Assembly: GCA_002491945.1 (NCBI GenBank)
Contig: DKWX01000036.1
Coordinates: 1 to 24,636 of the forward strand
DNA length: 24,636 bases
Source of the DNA: Porphyromonadaceae bacterium UBA7141
Lineage (GTDB): Bacteria; Bacteroidota; Bacteroidia; Bacteroidales; Muribaculaceae
Direction of reading: 5' to 3'
The position numbers and the translations under genes were made by a program. How positions within the stretch are numbered: the first letter of the stretch is position 1; the number at the start of each line of letters is the position of its first letter. This document shows positions 17,001-24,577 of this stretch, in pieces. The notes under the pieces were generated by a model. It saw only the letters and a program-made list of their open reading frames with translations. It was not told where the DNA came from and did not search any database.

Positions 17001-17611
17001 TCGCGATAGCAGCCGGGCTGGTTGAGTTCATGAGTCGACAGTCCGGTTCCGGCAGCCGGAGAATAAGGCTGGATTGTATACCCCTTGAAGAGATAACCTT
17101 TCTCATAGAGTCGGGCAAGCAGCCACCAGAGAGTCTCGATATAGGCGTTGTCGTAGGTGATATAAGGATTCTCAAGGTCGACCCAATACCCCATGCGGCG
17201 AGTGAGATCAGTCCACTCGCGGGTGTATTTCATCACCTCATGCCGACATGCGGCATTATATTCATCCACACTGATTTTCTTGCCTATATCCTCTTTGGTG
17301 ATACCGAGGGTCTTCTCCACGCCGAGTTCCACCGGCAGACCGTGGGTGTCCCATCCGGCCTTGCGCTTTACGTGGAATCCTTTCATCGTCTTGTAGCGAC
17401 AGATGATATCCTTTATCGTGCGGGCCATCACATGATGGATGCCAGGCATACCGTTGGCCGAGGGAGGGCCCTCGTAGAATACGAACGTAGGCTCTCCTTC
17501 GCGGGCCTTCATGCTGGCCTCGAAGAGTGAGGCCTGCTCCCAGGCCTCGAGCATCTCCTTGTTGATCTCAGAGAGATTCAACTGTCTGTTGCGCTCTTTG
17601 AATTTAGACAT
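14051..17611 (-). CDS. ileS: Isoleucyl-tRNA synthetase (IleRS2-like)
   Basis: Class I aminoacyl-tRNA synthetase charging tRNA-Ile, with an editing domain. The HIGH-type signature is GIHH at residues 57-60, within PSANGMPGIHH. The KMSKS loop is KMSKR at 733-737. The CP1 editing insertion lies between them, and a long C-terminal anticodon-binding region extends to 1186. Size and motif form fit the large IleRS2 clade, some of which tolerate mupirocin; that is inference. The frame is open to 17662, but I choose ATG 17611 (MSKFKERNRQ) because conserved sequence begins there. It lies 90 bases downstream of ddl with no promoter I can identify between, so it is probably co-transcribed. Confidence 0.96.
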   Translation of the reverse strand: MSKFKERNRQLNLSEINKEMLEAWEQASLFEASMKAREGEPTFVFYEGPPSANGMPGIHHVMARTIKDIICRYKTMKGFHVKRKAGWDTHGLPVELGVEKTLGITKEDIGKKISVDEYNAACRHEVMKYTREWTDLTRRMGYWVDLENPYITYDNAYIETLWWLLARLYEKGYLFKGYTIQPYSPAAGTGLSTHELNQPGCYRDVKDTTATALFRILDPKPEMTGWGEPFFMAWTTTPWTLPSNTALCVGPKIDYVALQTYNPYTGAPITVVMAEVLIGSYFKAEGAEAPMDGYKKGDKIIPYRVAGKWRGDELTGMRYAQLMPWIKPCERIDEHAPEYVRTQAEAHPENVFEVGTDRFVQLADCAFRVIPGDYVTTEDGTGIVHIAPTFGADDAKVAKAADIPSLFIINHRGETRPMVDLQGKYYTLEECAPAFVEKCVDVEAYGHHAGDYVKNAYDPRFNQNGKYNEDAASKAENLDVVLSLELKGEGNVFRIEKHTHNYPHCWRTDKPVLYYPLDSWFIRTTASRDRLIELNGQIKWKPSSTGSGRFGKWLENLQDWNLSRSRYWGTPLPIWRTEDGKEEIIIESFSQLYDEIEKSVAAGVMTENPLKTRGFVPGDYSKENYNRFDAHRPYVDDIVLVSATGKPMRRETDLIDVWFDSGAMPYAQIHYPFENKELLDSREVYPADFIAEGVDQTRGWFFTLHAIAGMIFDTVAYKAVISNGLVLDKNGNKMSKRLGNAIDPFNNIERFGSDPVRWYMISNSQPWDNLKYDEEGVAEVSRKLFATLYNTYKFFAQYANLDGFTGGEEQVSVAERPEIDRWILSLLNTLVKEVETALDDYEPTRGARAIEEFVTDNLSNWYVRLNRKRFWGGEMNQDKLAAYQTLYTCLVTVARLMAPFAPFFSDRLWLDLTEPVREEGKFASVHLEDFPAYDAGLADHVLEERQRLAQVITSCVLALRRKVNLKVRQPLQTLLVPVMDASQRADVEAIVPLLAAELNVKDVKIVSNEESGLVKRVKADFKKLGPKFGKIMKQLGKAISEMEQKDILTLEKENKFTFTELPGQPVVTLEDVEIFPEDIPGWLVGSDGSVTVALDITLTPELKNEGMARELVNRIQNIRKSSDFEITDRVKVTLTDLPEVRAAVEQFGEYIKGQVLANSLELASEVADGILLDIDELKVTAKVERE

Positions 17612-17701
17612 ACTGGTTATAGTGTGTAGCGTTATTGTTTCATTTGAAATTCCGGCCATCATGCGAAGCCGGATACAACTCTTTGGCAGGTGGCACGCAG
17701 A

Positions 17702-18928
17702 TCAATGTCTGCCGGACTTGGCCCCTTTGGCACCGAAGAATCCACCCTTGGCACCACCTTTGACTCCACCTTTCGTCCCGCCGCCCATGGCGAAAATATT
17801 CTGGTCGTAGGTAAAGGTCTTGCGGTCATTCTCACGCTTGCGTTGCAGGGCAAGCTGCACGAGACGGTCCATCAGTTCCTGAAAACTGATACCTGATGCC
17901 TCCCAAAGATAGAACGAGAGTGAACCTGGTATCGTATTTATCTCATTGACATAGATATTGCCGTCAGACTCATCAATCATCACATCCACACGACTCACTC
18001 CATGACAGGATAGCACGCGGAATGTGTCGGCCGCCATCTTCCGTATGCGGTCAGATGTGGCTTCCGGAATGAGTGCAGGTATACGCTTGTCGCTCGACTG
18101 CATGCCGGAACCGCCCATGTATTTGTCGCCATACGACAGGAAATCGCCCGTCTTGATAGGTTCTTCACATACACTGCTCTGATGGTCGTCGGCGTCACCG
18201 AGCACCGAACAGTTTATTTCCTTCAGCTTCTCCACCATATGCTCTACGATTATACGGCGGGAGAACTGCTCCGCGTCATTGATCTTCTCTATAAGTTGTT
18301 GACGGTCGGAGGCCTTGCCTATGCCCACACTCGACCCGAGATTGGCAGGCTTCACAATTACCGGATAACCGAGTTTTTCCTCTACACGGGCCACTATGGC
18401 ATCCCTGTCAGAGTTCCACTGCTTGTCGGTAAACCATACATAGTCCACCACCGGAATTCCCTCTTCCTTAAGTATCATCTTCATTGTAATCTTATCCATG
18501 CCATTGGCACTGGAAAGAGTGTTGCATCCGGCGAAGGGTATGCCTATTGTCTCGAGCACACCCTCGAAAATACCATCCTCGCCATTCGTGCCGTGCAGCA
18601 CCGGAAGCGCCACATGAAGTTCGGCCACGACTTTAGCCCCCTTCGAGAAGAGTCCGCCTCCCTGTCGGGCCTCATAGAGTCTATAATCACCGTAGACGGG
18701 GCGCATATACACCTCCGTGGCATTCGACACAAGAGTCTCCAGATTGCGGTAATTATTGACATTCAAAAGATTGTCGCCAGTATACCAGCGCCCCTGTTTG
18801 GATATGTATATAGGCACGATGTCATATTTGGTGCGATCCATGGCATTGATGGCCTGAAGCGCTGAAATGACGGAAATCTCATGTTCCACTGATCTTCCGC
18901 CGAAGAATACGGCTACGTTAGTTTTCAT
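17702..18928 (-). CDS. ddl: D-alanine--D-alanine ligase with Gly/Lys-rich tail
   Basis: ATP-grasp ligase joining two D-alanines for peptidoglycan precursors. The N-terminus has FGGRSVEHEISVIS. HGTNGEDGIFEGVLE, the ATP-binding VIVKPANLGSSVGIGKA and NEINTIPGSLSFYLWE are the standard Ddl motifs, including the Asn/Glu metal ligands near the end. The catalytic protein ends about residue 380. The last 27 residues are low complexity (12 Gly, 5 Lys, repeated KGG units) and are not part of the family. At 408 residues it is therefore longer than usual. A consensus promoter lies 38 bases upstream at 18966-18996. It diverges from dapA, which also feeds peptidoglycan synthesis in bacteria using diaminopimelate. 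Confidence 0.95.
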   Translation of the reverse strand: MKTNVAVFFGGRSVEHEISVISALQAINAMDRTKYDIVPIYISKQGRWYTGDNLLNVNNYRNLETLVSNATEVYMRPVYGDYRLYEARQGGGLFSKGAKVVAELHVALPVLHGTNGEDGIFEGVLETIGIPFAGCNTLSSANGMDKITMKMILKEEGIPVVDYVWFTDKQWNSDRDAIVARVEEKLGYPVIVKPANLGSSVGIGKASDRQQLIEKINDAEQFSRRIIVEHMVEKLKEINCSVLGDADDHQSSVCEEPIKTGDFLSYGDKYMGGSGMQSSDKRIPALIPEATSDRIRKMAADTFRVLSCHGVSRVDVMIDESDGNIYVNEINTIPGSLSFYLWEASGISFQELMDRLVQLALQRKRENDRKTFTYDQNIFAMGGGTKGGVKGGAKGGFFGAKGAKSGRH

Positions 18929-18965
18929 CGCGTTTCGTTACAATTGGTTGGGATTAAATATCCTA

Positions 18966-18996
18966 CAAAGTTAACACTTTATGCGCTGACTTCAAA
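18966..18996 (-). promoter_or_regulatory. Predicted ddl promoter
   Basis: On the minus strand, -33 TTTG (18993-18996), 19 bases, then -7 TAACTTTG (18966-18973), a full match to the Bacteroidetes consensus. It sits 38 bases upstream of the ddl ATG and probably also serves ileS and the genes after it. Confidence 0.8.
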
Positions 18997-19055
18997 ATCC
19001 ACGACCCCACTAATTTAACGAAGCCGTTAAAAAATCAGTATAGAAGTTCATCAGG

Positions 19056-19087
19056 TTTGCATAACTCAGAGAATTTTGCTAATTTTG
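19056..19087 (+). promoter_or_regulatory. Predicted dapA-dnaG promoter
   Basis: -33 TTTG (19056-19059), 20 bases, then -7 TAATTTTG (19080-19087). The predicted start is about 80 bases before the dapA ATG. It is divergent from the ddl promoter 60 bases away. Confidence 0.8.
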
Positions 19088-19176
19088 ATGTTGCAACAAC
19101 CTGTGGCCTGCCCTATTCTCCAGCGCATGCACGTCATGCCTGCGGCAAAGGCCACCTCTAACATAGAATTAGACTC

Positions 19177-20067
19177 ATGGCCCGATTCATACTTGAAGGA
19201 CTTGGAGTGGCTCTGGTCACACCCTTCAAAGCAGACAAGACAATTGATTTCGATGCACTCGGCCGCCTCGTGGAATTCCAGATCGGGGCCGGCGCTGACT
19301 TCCTTGTGGTGCTCGGCACCACCGGCGAGACCCCCACACTATCCCGCGATGAGCAACAACAGATACGCGACTTCATCAGCGAAACAGTAGCCGGACGCCT
19401 GCCTCTCGTGCTCGGACTCGGTGGCAACAACACCGCAGCTGTAATATCCGACATGCTTCATCTTGATCTGTCGGGCTTCTCTGCAATTCTCTCTGTAGTG
19501 CCACATTACAACAAGCCATCTCAGGAAGGCATATATCAGCATTACGCAGCCATCGCCTCGGCAAGCCCGCTACCGCTGATACTTTATAACGTGCCCGGTC
19601 GGACCGGCGTAAATATGACGGCCGACACCTGCCTGCGTCTGGCACGCGATTTCTCCAATATAATAGGCGTGAAGGAAGCCTCCGGCAACTTCGTGCAGAT
19701 CGAGGAAATCATAAAAAACAAGCCGCTGCATTTCGAGGTCATCTCAGGCGATGACGGCATCACCTACCCCCTTATGACTCTGGGGGCGAAGGGGGTGATT
19801 TCTGTTATAGGAAATGCTTTCCCGAAGGAGTTCGGCAAGATGGTGCGCATGTGTCTGGCCGGAGATTTCAAAGGAGCGCTACCGTTGCATTTCCAGTTTA
19901 CCGAGCTTTTCAATCTCCTCTTTGTCGACGGCAACCCGGCCGGAGTGAAATGCACACTCAATGCTTTGGGTATGATTGAGAACGAGCTGAGACTCCCGCT
20001 TGTGCCCACACGACTCAGCACCAATGAGAAAATACACGCCATCTGCGACAATCTACGCAAAGCATGA
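19177..20067 (+). CDS. dapA: 4-hydroxy-tetrahydrodipicolinate synthase
   Basis: Condenses pyruvate with aspartate semialdehyde at the start of the lysine/diaminopimelate branch. It is a TIM-barrel lyase with the catalytic set in place: T48/T49 in GTTGETPT, Y137 in LILYNVPGRTG, and the Schiff-base lysine K166 in GVKEASGN. Its 296 residues are the normal length. ATG 19177 begins with the family-typical short N-terminus (MARFILEGLGVALVTPF). The stop overlaps the dnaG start by four bases (ATGA), so the two are translated in tandem despite unrelated roles. Confidence 0.96.
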   Translation: MARFILEGLGVALVTPFKADKTIDFDALGRLVEFQIGAGADFLVVLGTTGETPTLSRDEQQQIRDFISETVAGRLPLVLGLGGNNTAAVISDMLHLDLSGFSAILSVVPHYNKPSQEGIYQHYAAIASASPLPLILYNVPGRTGVNMTADTCLRLARDFSNIIGVKEASGNFVQIEEIIKNKPLHFEVISGDDGITYPLMTLGAKGVISVIGNAFPKEFGKMVRMCLAGDFKGALPLHFQFTELFNLLFVDGNPAGVKCTLNALGMIENELRLPLVPTRLSTNEKIHAICDNLRKA

Positions 20068-22364
20068 TTGACAAGGCCACCGTAGAGCGCATCAAGGATG
20101 CCGCCGATATTGTGGAGGTGGTCAGCGATTATGTCCATCTGACTCGCCGTGGAGCGAATTTCATGGGGCTATGCCCATTCCACAACGAGAAGACGCCGTC
20201 GTTCTCCGTCAGTCCGCGACGTAATTTCTGCTATTGCTTCTCCTGCCATAAGGGTGGGTCGCCTGTAAATTTCATTATGGAGAAGGAAGGGGTGTCTTAT
20301 CACGATGCCCTGCTTCATCTTGCCAAAAAGTATGGTATAAAGGTCGAGGAGCGCGAACTATCCGATGATGAAAAACGAGCCGCCACTGAACGTGAAGGGC
20401 TGCTGATTGCAGCACAAAGAGCCATGCAGATCATGGAGGAGGACCTCATTTCCTCTCAGCAGGGCCGCGACATCGGACTGAGCTACCTCTACGGACGCGG
20501 CATCACTCAGGAGGCCATAAAGAAATTCCATCTCGGCTACGCCATCGACCGCGGGATGCATCTGACCCCGAAGATGCAGCGCGAAGGGTTCGACACCGAC
20601 ACCCTGCGTACTCTCGGGCTAACCGGACTCAGCCAGAACGGTAATCTCTACGACAAGTACCACGGACGCGTCATATTCCCGATTCTGAATTCTTCAGGCA
20701 AGGTGGTCGGATTTGGCGGGCGCGACCTTAAGGGGGGGGCGGCCAAATATATCAACTCTCCCGAATCTGTGCTCTACCGCAAGAATCAGGAACTCTACGG
20801 CATATTTCAGGCTAAAGCGGAAATCGTAAGACAAAACCGCTGCTACCTCGTGGAAGGATACATTGACGTGATCTCAATGTGGCAAAGCGGTCTGCAGAAT
20901 GTGGTGGCTTCCTCCGGCACAGCTCTGACCGACGGGCAGATTGCAATGATACACCGTTTTACGGAGAATATCACATTGATTTACGATGGCGATGCCGCAG
21001 GCATAAAAGCGGCTCTGCGCGGCATTGACATGCTGCTGAGCCATAAGATGCAGGTATCAGTGCTGCTGCTGCCCGACGGACATGACCCGGATTCCTTTGC
21101 CCGGGCTAACTCTCCGGAGATGTTCCGGGAATATGTCGAAAAAAATTCGTCCGACATCATCCGCTTCAAGATGAGGGTTCTGATGCGCGACATCGGCGAC
21201 TCGCCGCAGCGTAAAGCGGAGGTAATAAATAGTGTGTCGCGCTCCATCGCATGTATCCCCAATGATGTGCAGCGCACTGTCTATATCAGCGAGTGCAGCC
21301 GCGAACTAAGAATAGACGAGGCCACTGTGGCTCGCGCGGTCGAACAGGCCAGAATTGAAATCGTAAGACAGAATCAAGCCGACCGATTCCGGCGTCAGAC
21401 AGAACGCGAATATCCCGACAGAATGTCGCCCAAAACAAATTCCGGCGATTCATCCGACAGTGGCGGCACTCCGAAATCCGCACTCTCCACGGACCCTGAT
21501 TCCGACACTCCGGAATCACCGGCCGCCGCATTAGATAATAATGCCGTAGGCTCATTGGCACGCACCATCGAATCGCGCCGCCAGCGACGCGACCACCCGA
21601 TGAGACCTCTGGAGACCAACATAATTCGTTATCTTGTGAGATATGGATATGTGGCGCTGAATATCGATAACCTCACGCCAATCGAAAGTGAAGCTGACAG
21701 CGCAAATCCAGATGATGCGAATGAGATTCTTTACACCGTGACCGACATGGCGAATGATGAGATGCTCGAACACGGTCTTGAAATCGCCACACCGGAATAC
21801 CGGAAAGTTTTCGACATCCTGCTAAACCATCTGGATGAGTATGTAGAGAAGCTTGACAACTTTAAGGCCAGGCTTGACGCCTCTCTCGCAGCCGAACGTG
21901 AAGAGAGGCTAAGGGGATTACCGCAGAAAGTTAGCACCATGGCTGATATCGAACGCGAAGAGCGACGCATCGACGAGGCTCTCGCCTCACGGCGCGAAAA
22001 GGAGATCTACGATTTCTCCCGCAATTATTCAGGTGATTTTCTGGCAAGCCATGAAGACGGCGATGTAAGAAGTGTGGCTACCGAACTGATCAACGACCGG
22101 CACGTGCTTTCGGCTATGTTCAGCTCTCCGGGAGCTCAAGAGGATTCTCCAAAGGAACTGGCTCATAAAATTAACCGCGCTGTTGCCGAATGGCGCATCG
22201 AACTCTTGAACCTGCGTCTGCGTGAACTGAGCACACGTATGGCCCAGTGCCAGAATGCTGATGCCGAAACCACAGGAAACCTTCAGCTCCAGATTGTGGC
22301 TCTGATGCGGCGCCGCGCCGAAATAGCAAAGGAATGCGGCGAAAGAATAATATCCTCCCGCTGA
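20064..22364 (+). CDS. dnaG: DNA primase
   Basis: Makes RNA primers at the replication fork. The N-terminal CHC2 zinc-binding domain has C37, H40, C58 and C61. The catalytic Toprim core has VEGYIDVISM, SSGTALT and IYDGDAAGIKA, with the conserved acidic residues. The C-terminal part (about 515-766) should be the helicase-interacting domain but is not strongly conserved. Between the two, around residues 450-500, lies a Ser/Asp/Pro-rich, low-complexity linker. At 766 residues it is longer than the 581 of Escherichia coli, mostly through this linker and a charged helical C-terminal region. It overlaps dapA by four bases. Confidence 0.95.
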   Translation: MIDKATVERIKDAADIVEVVSDYVHLTRRGANFMGLCPFHNEKTPSFSVSPRRNFCYCFSCHKGGSPVNFIMEKEGVSYHDALLHLAKKYGIKVEERELSDDEKRAATEREGLLIAAQRAMQIMEEDLISSQQGRDIGLSYLYGRGITQEAIKKFHLGYAIDRGMHLTPKMQREGFDTDTLRTLGLTGLSQNGNLYDKYHGRVIFPILNSSGKVVGFGGRDLKGGAAKYINSPESVLYRKNQELYGIFQAKAEIVRQNRCYLVEGYIDVISMWQSGLQNVVASSGTALTDGQIAMIHRFTENITLIYDGDAAGIKAALRGIDMLLSHKMQVSVLLLPDGHDPDSFARANSPEMFREYVEKNSSDIIRFKMRVLMRDIGDSPQRKAEVINSVSRSIACIPNDVQRTVYISECSRELRIDEATVARAVEQARIEIVRQNQADRFRRQTEREYPDRMSPKTNSGDSSDSGGTPKSALSTDPDSDTPESPAAALDNNAVGSLARTIESRRQRRDHPMRPLETNIIRYLVRYGYVALNIDNLTPIESEADSANPDDANEILYTVTDMANDEMLEHGLEIATPEYRKVFDILLNHLDEYVEKLDNFKARLDASLAAEREERLRGLPQKVSTMADIEREERRIDEALASRREKEIYDFSRNYSGDFLASHEDGDVRSVATELINDRHVLSAMFSSPGAQEDSPKELAHKINRAVAEWRIELLNLRLRELSTRMAQCQNADAETTGNLQLQIVALMRRRAEIAKECGERIISSR

Positions 22365-22366
22365 CG

Positions 22367-22404
22367 CCCCTCCGGATATCAGTCAGGAGATATGGGGTTC
22401 TCTG
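22367..22404 (+). terminator. Possible weak terminator after dnaG
   Basis: CCCC (22367-22370) with ATATC (22376-22380) can pair with GATAT (22389-22393) and GGGG (22394-22397), leaving a five-base bulge. It is followed by TTCTCTG. The stem is imperfect and there is no real T-run. Confidence 0.25.
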
Positions 22405-22420
22405 CCTTTATATGACAACG

Positions 22421-22629
22421 ATAAGTAAGTGTACGATTTTAATTTATACAATATGCAGGCTTGTTTTTCAGGCGATTACGGTGAGTTATAAAGGAGAAGA
22501 TTAACATATCCGCCTGAACGGCAGGCTGCAATCGGCAAAAAGGACGACGCAGATCGTATAAAAGATTCCATTTCATTTGCTATAGGTTAAATTTGAACAC
22601 TTACTTACTTAACTTGAACACTTACTTAT
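22421..22629 (+). mobile_element. Complete 209-bp repeat element with 12-bp terminal inverted repeats (copy D)
   Basis: Left end ATAAGTAAGTGT (22421-22432) is the perfect reverse complement of right end ACACTTACTTAT (22618-22629). A second right end lies 21 bases inside (22597-22607), so the right terminus is tandemly doubled. The left 59 bases match 24578-24636 at 50 positions, and the right part matches 10532-10606 at 64 of 75. An internal 8-bp inverted repeat, TTCAGGCG (22467-22474) with CGCCTGAA (22511-22518), could fold the centre. It contains no plausible coding frame, so it would be non-autonomous. No target-site duplication is obvious. It fills most of the 298-bp gap between dnaG and the ABC exporter genes. 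Confidence 0.65.
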
Positions 22630-22662
22630 ACTTTAAGTTATTATCCACTACTAATATTATAA

Positions 22663-23661
22663 ATGGGAAATAATATTCTTGAAATCCGACAACTCCGGAA
22701 GTTCTTCGGTGACAAACGTGCTCTCAACGATGTCACGTTCTCGGTAGAACGCGGCTCCATTACCGGTCTGCTCGGCCCTAACGGAGCCGGCAAGACAACA
22801 CTGCTGCGCATCCTGAATGGCATTATGGTCTCTGATGGAGGTGAAGCTCTGATCAACGGGCGTCCCGCATCTCTTGAAACGACCGGATTACTCGGATATA
22901 TGCCCGAGGAGCGAGGTCTATATGACAAAATGCGAGTCGAAGACCAGATTCTCTATTTCGGCCAGCTGAAAGGAGGCAATCGCAAACGTCTGCGAGAAGT
23001 GATGGCCGAATACCTTGACCTATTCAATCTCACTCCCGACCGACGCCGACGTATCAAGGAACTTTCAAAAGGCAATCAGCAGAAAGTGCAGATTATCTCT
23101 ACGCTGGTGCACGAACCGGAACTGGTGATTCTCGATGAGCCTTTCAGCGGCTTTGACCCGATCAACGGAGCGCTGCTTCAGGAACTTATCGCCCGTCTGC
23201 ACGACCGGGGCACCACTATCATGCTGTCTTCGCACAACATGCCGGCCATCGAAGACATGTGTTCCGACATCGCGCTTATTGACCATGGCAATCTCCTCGT
23301 GAAAGACAGTATTGAAAACATCAAGGAAGCGAATAAGGATAATTCCCTAATACTCACCACACGCACCCCGCTGACTGTGCAACCGCTGATTGACGGAGGG
23401 ATTGTGACCGACATCACCCCGTCACGCACACTCAACTGGCGCAAGGGGCACGCCTATACAATACGCATTGCCGAGGGCAAGACCAATATGGACCTGCTTG
23501 ATGCCGTTGCTTTTCAGAGTGATGTGATTCATTTTGAAGAAGCCCTCCCCTCTCTTACTGATATATTTATAAAGTATACCTCTCGTCATCCCGATACTCC
23601 GGCCGATGTGGCTGAAGATGCCCGACACACGGAGGCTGTAATCAACGAAAAATCTGAATAA
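22663..23661 (+). CDS. ABC transporter ATP-binding protein (NatA-like)
   Basis: ATPase subunit of an ABC-2-type exporter, acting on the cytoplasmic face with the permease encoded next. Walker A is GPNGAGKTT at residues 38-46. The signature is the LSKGNQQK form at 134-141, typical of NatA-like ATPases. Walker B has D158/E159 in LVILDEPFSGFDP, and the H-loop is SSHNM. Residues after about 220 form the C-terminal accessory domain common in this subfamily (DUF4162-like). It is 332 residues and complete. The substrate is unknown: sodium, drugs and peptides have been proposed for relatives. Only the repeat element lies upstream, and its TAAATTTG (22588-22595) is the only -7-like box I see, without a good -33. 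Confidence 0.92.
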   Translation: MGNNILEIRQLRKFFGDKRALNDVTFSVERGSITGLLGPNGAGKTTLLRILNGIMVSDGGEALINGRPASLETTGLLGYMPEERGLYDKMRVEDQILYFGQLKGGNRKRLREVMAEYLDLFNLTPDRRRRIKELSKGNQQKVQIISTLVHEPELVILDEPFSGFDPINGALLQELIARLHDRGTTIMLSSHNMPAIEDMCSDIALIDHGNLLVKDSIENIKEANKDNSLILTTRTPLTVQPLIDGGIVTDITPSRTLNWRKGHAYTIRIAEGKTNMDLLDAVAFQSDVIHFEEALPSLTDIFIKYTSRHPDTPADVAEDARHTEAVINEKSE

Positions 23662-23667
23662 ACCGAT

Positions 23668-24570
23668 ATGTCGCAATTAGGATTAATCATACGCAACGAG
23701 TATCTCACCGATGTTCGCTCCAAGTCATTCTGGATTTCAACTCTGATAATGCCTGTACTGATGGTGGCATTCGGCGCTGTCATGGGCTATCTTATGGCTG
23801 AATCAGATTCAGCTATGAAATTTCAGGAATCCATCATGCCAGACCATGACGATGAAATAACTCCACTTCAGGAAATCGGGCTGCTGATGGGCGTGTTTCT
23901 AACGCTGTTCATCATGATGTATGGCAGTCAGATTTTTCAGAAAGTTAAGACTGAAAAGACTAATCGCATTGTGGAAATCCTGGCCACATGCGTGCCGGGA
24001 CGCACCATGATGCTCGCCAAAATACTTGCCGTAGGACTGGTGGGGCTGACACAGATGATGCTCTGGGGTGTCATTGTGGCTGTGCTCGTAATCGGTCTGC
24101 TGCTTATATTCCCCATAGGCGACCTGCTGAGTCATGCCCTGACCTATGACTACATCATGGCAGTAGTATGGAGCATTATTTATTTTATTGGTGGCTACGT
24201 GTTCTTCGGCTCGCTATATGCCGCCGGGGGCGCGATGACCGACAAAAACAACGAAAACCAGGAATATGTAGCAGTGCTCACTCTGATTCTGATGAGCAGC
24301 TTCTATATCGGAATGTATGCCGTGGATCATGGCAGCAGCTCTTTTGTCCGCATTCTCGGATATATTCCTCTCACATCGCCCACTATCGGTGCCGTAAATG
24401 CAATCACGCAGACGGCGCCGCTGTGGGAGTCAATCATAAGTGTGATTGTGCTCTATTTCTTCGCATGGCTTTCTATGGCATTTGCGGGCAAAATCTATAG
24501 CTCGTCAATCCTGCTCAAAGGGAAGCGGTTTTCTCCTCGCGACATCATCACATTCCTTAAGACGAAATGA
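23668..24570 (+). CDS. ABC-2 type permease (NatB-like), short form
   Basis: Membrane subunit partnering the preceding ATPase: the ATG follows its stop by six bases. The N-terminal IIRNEYLTDVRSKSFWISTLIMPVLM is the usual start of NatB-like permeases (a cytoplasmic amphipathic stretch then TM1, about 20-42). Further hydrophobic segments lie near 70-92, 115-150, 165-190, 198-217 and 258-280, so about six in all. Relatives usually carry a large extracytoplasmic domain between TM1 and TM2 and exceed 400 residues. Here only about 28 residues separate them, giving 300 in total. It may be a natural short subfamily or an old in-frame deletion; the frame is intact. Confidence 0.88.
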   Translation: MSQLGLIIRNEYLTDVRSKSFWISTLIMPVLMVAFGAVMGYLMAESDSAMKFQESIMPDHDDEITPLQEIGLLMGVFLTLFIMMYGSQIFQKVKTEKTNRIVEILATCVPGRTMMLAKILAVGLVGLTQMMLWGVIVAVLVIGLLLIFPIGDLLSHALTYDYIMAVVWSIIYFIGGYVFFGSLYAAGGAMTDKNNENQEYVAVLTLILMSSFYIGMYAVDHGSSSFVRILGYIPLTSPTIGAVNAITQTAPLWESIISVIVLYFFAWLSMAFAGKIYSSSILLKGKRFSPRDIITFLKTK

Positions 24571-24577
24571 CTAAGCA

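Noticed and set aside
22588..22595. TAAATTTG in the repeat ends as confirmed promoters
   Set aside because: The -7 match is good, but the expected TTTG about 19-20 bases upstream is missing at this copy and at 10588, so I keep it only as a hypothesis.
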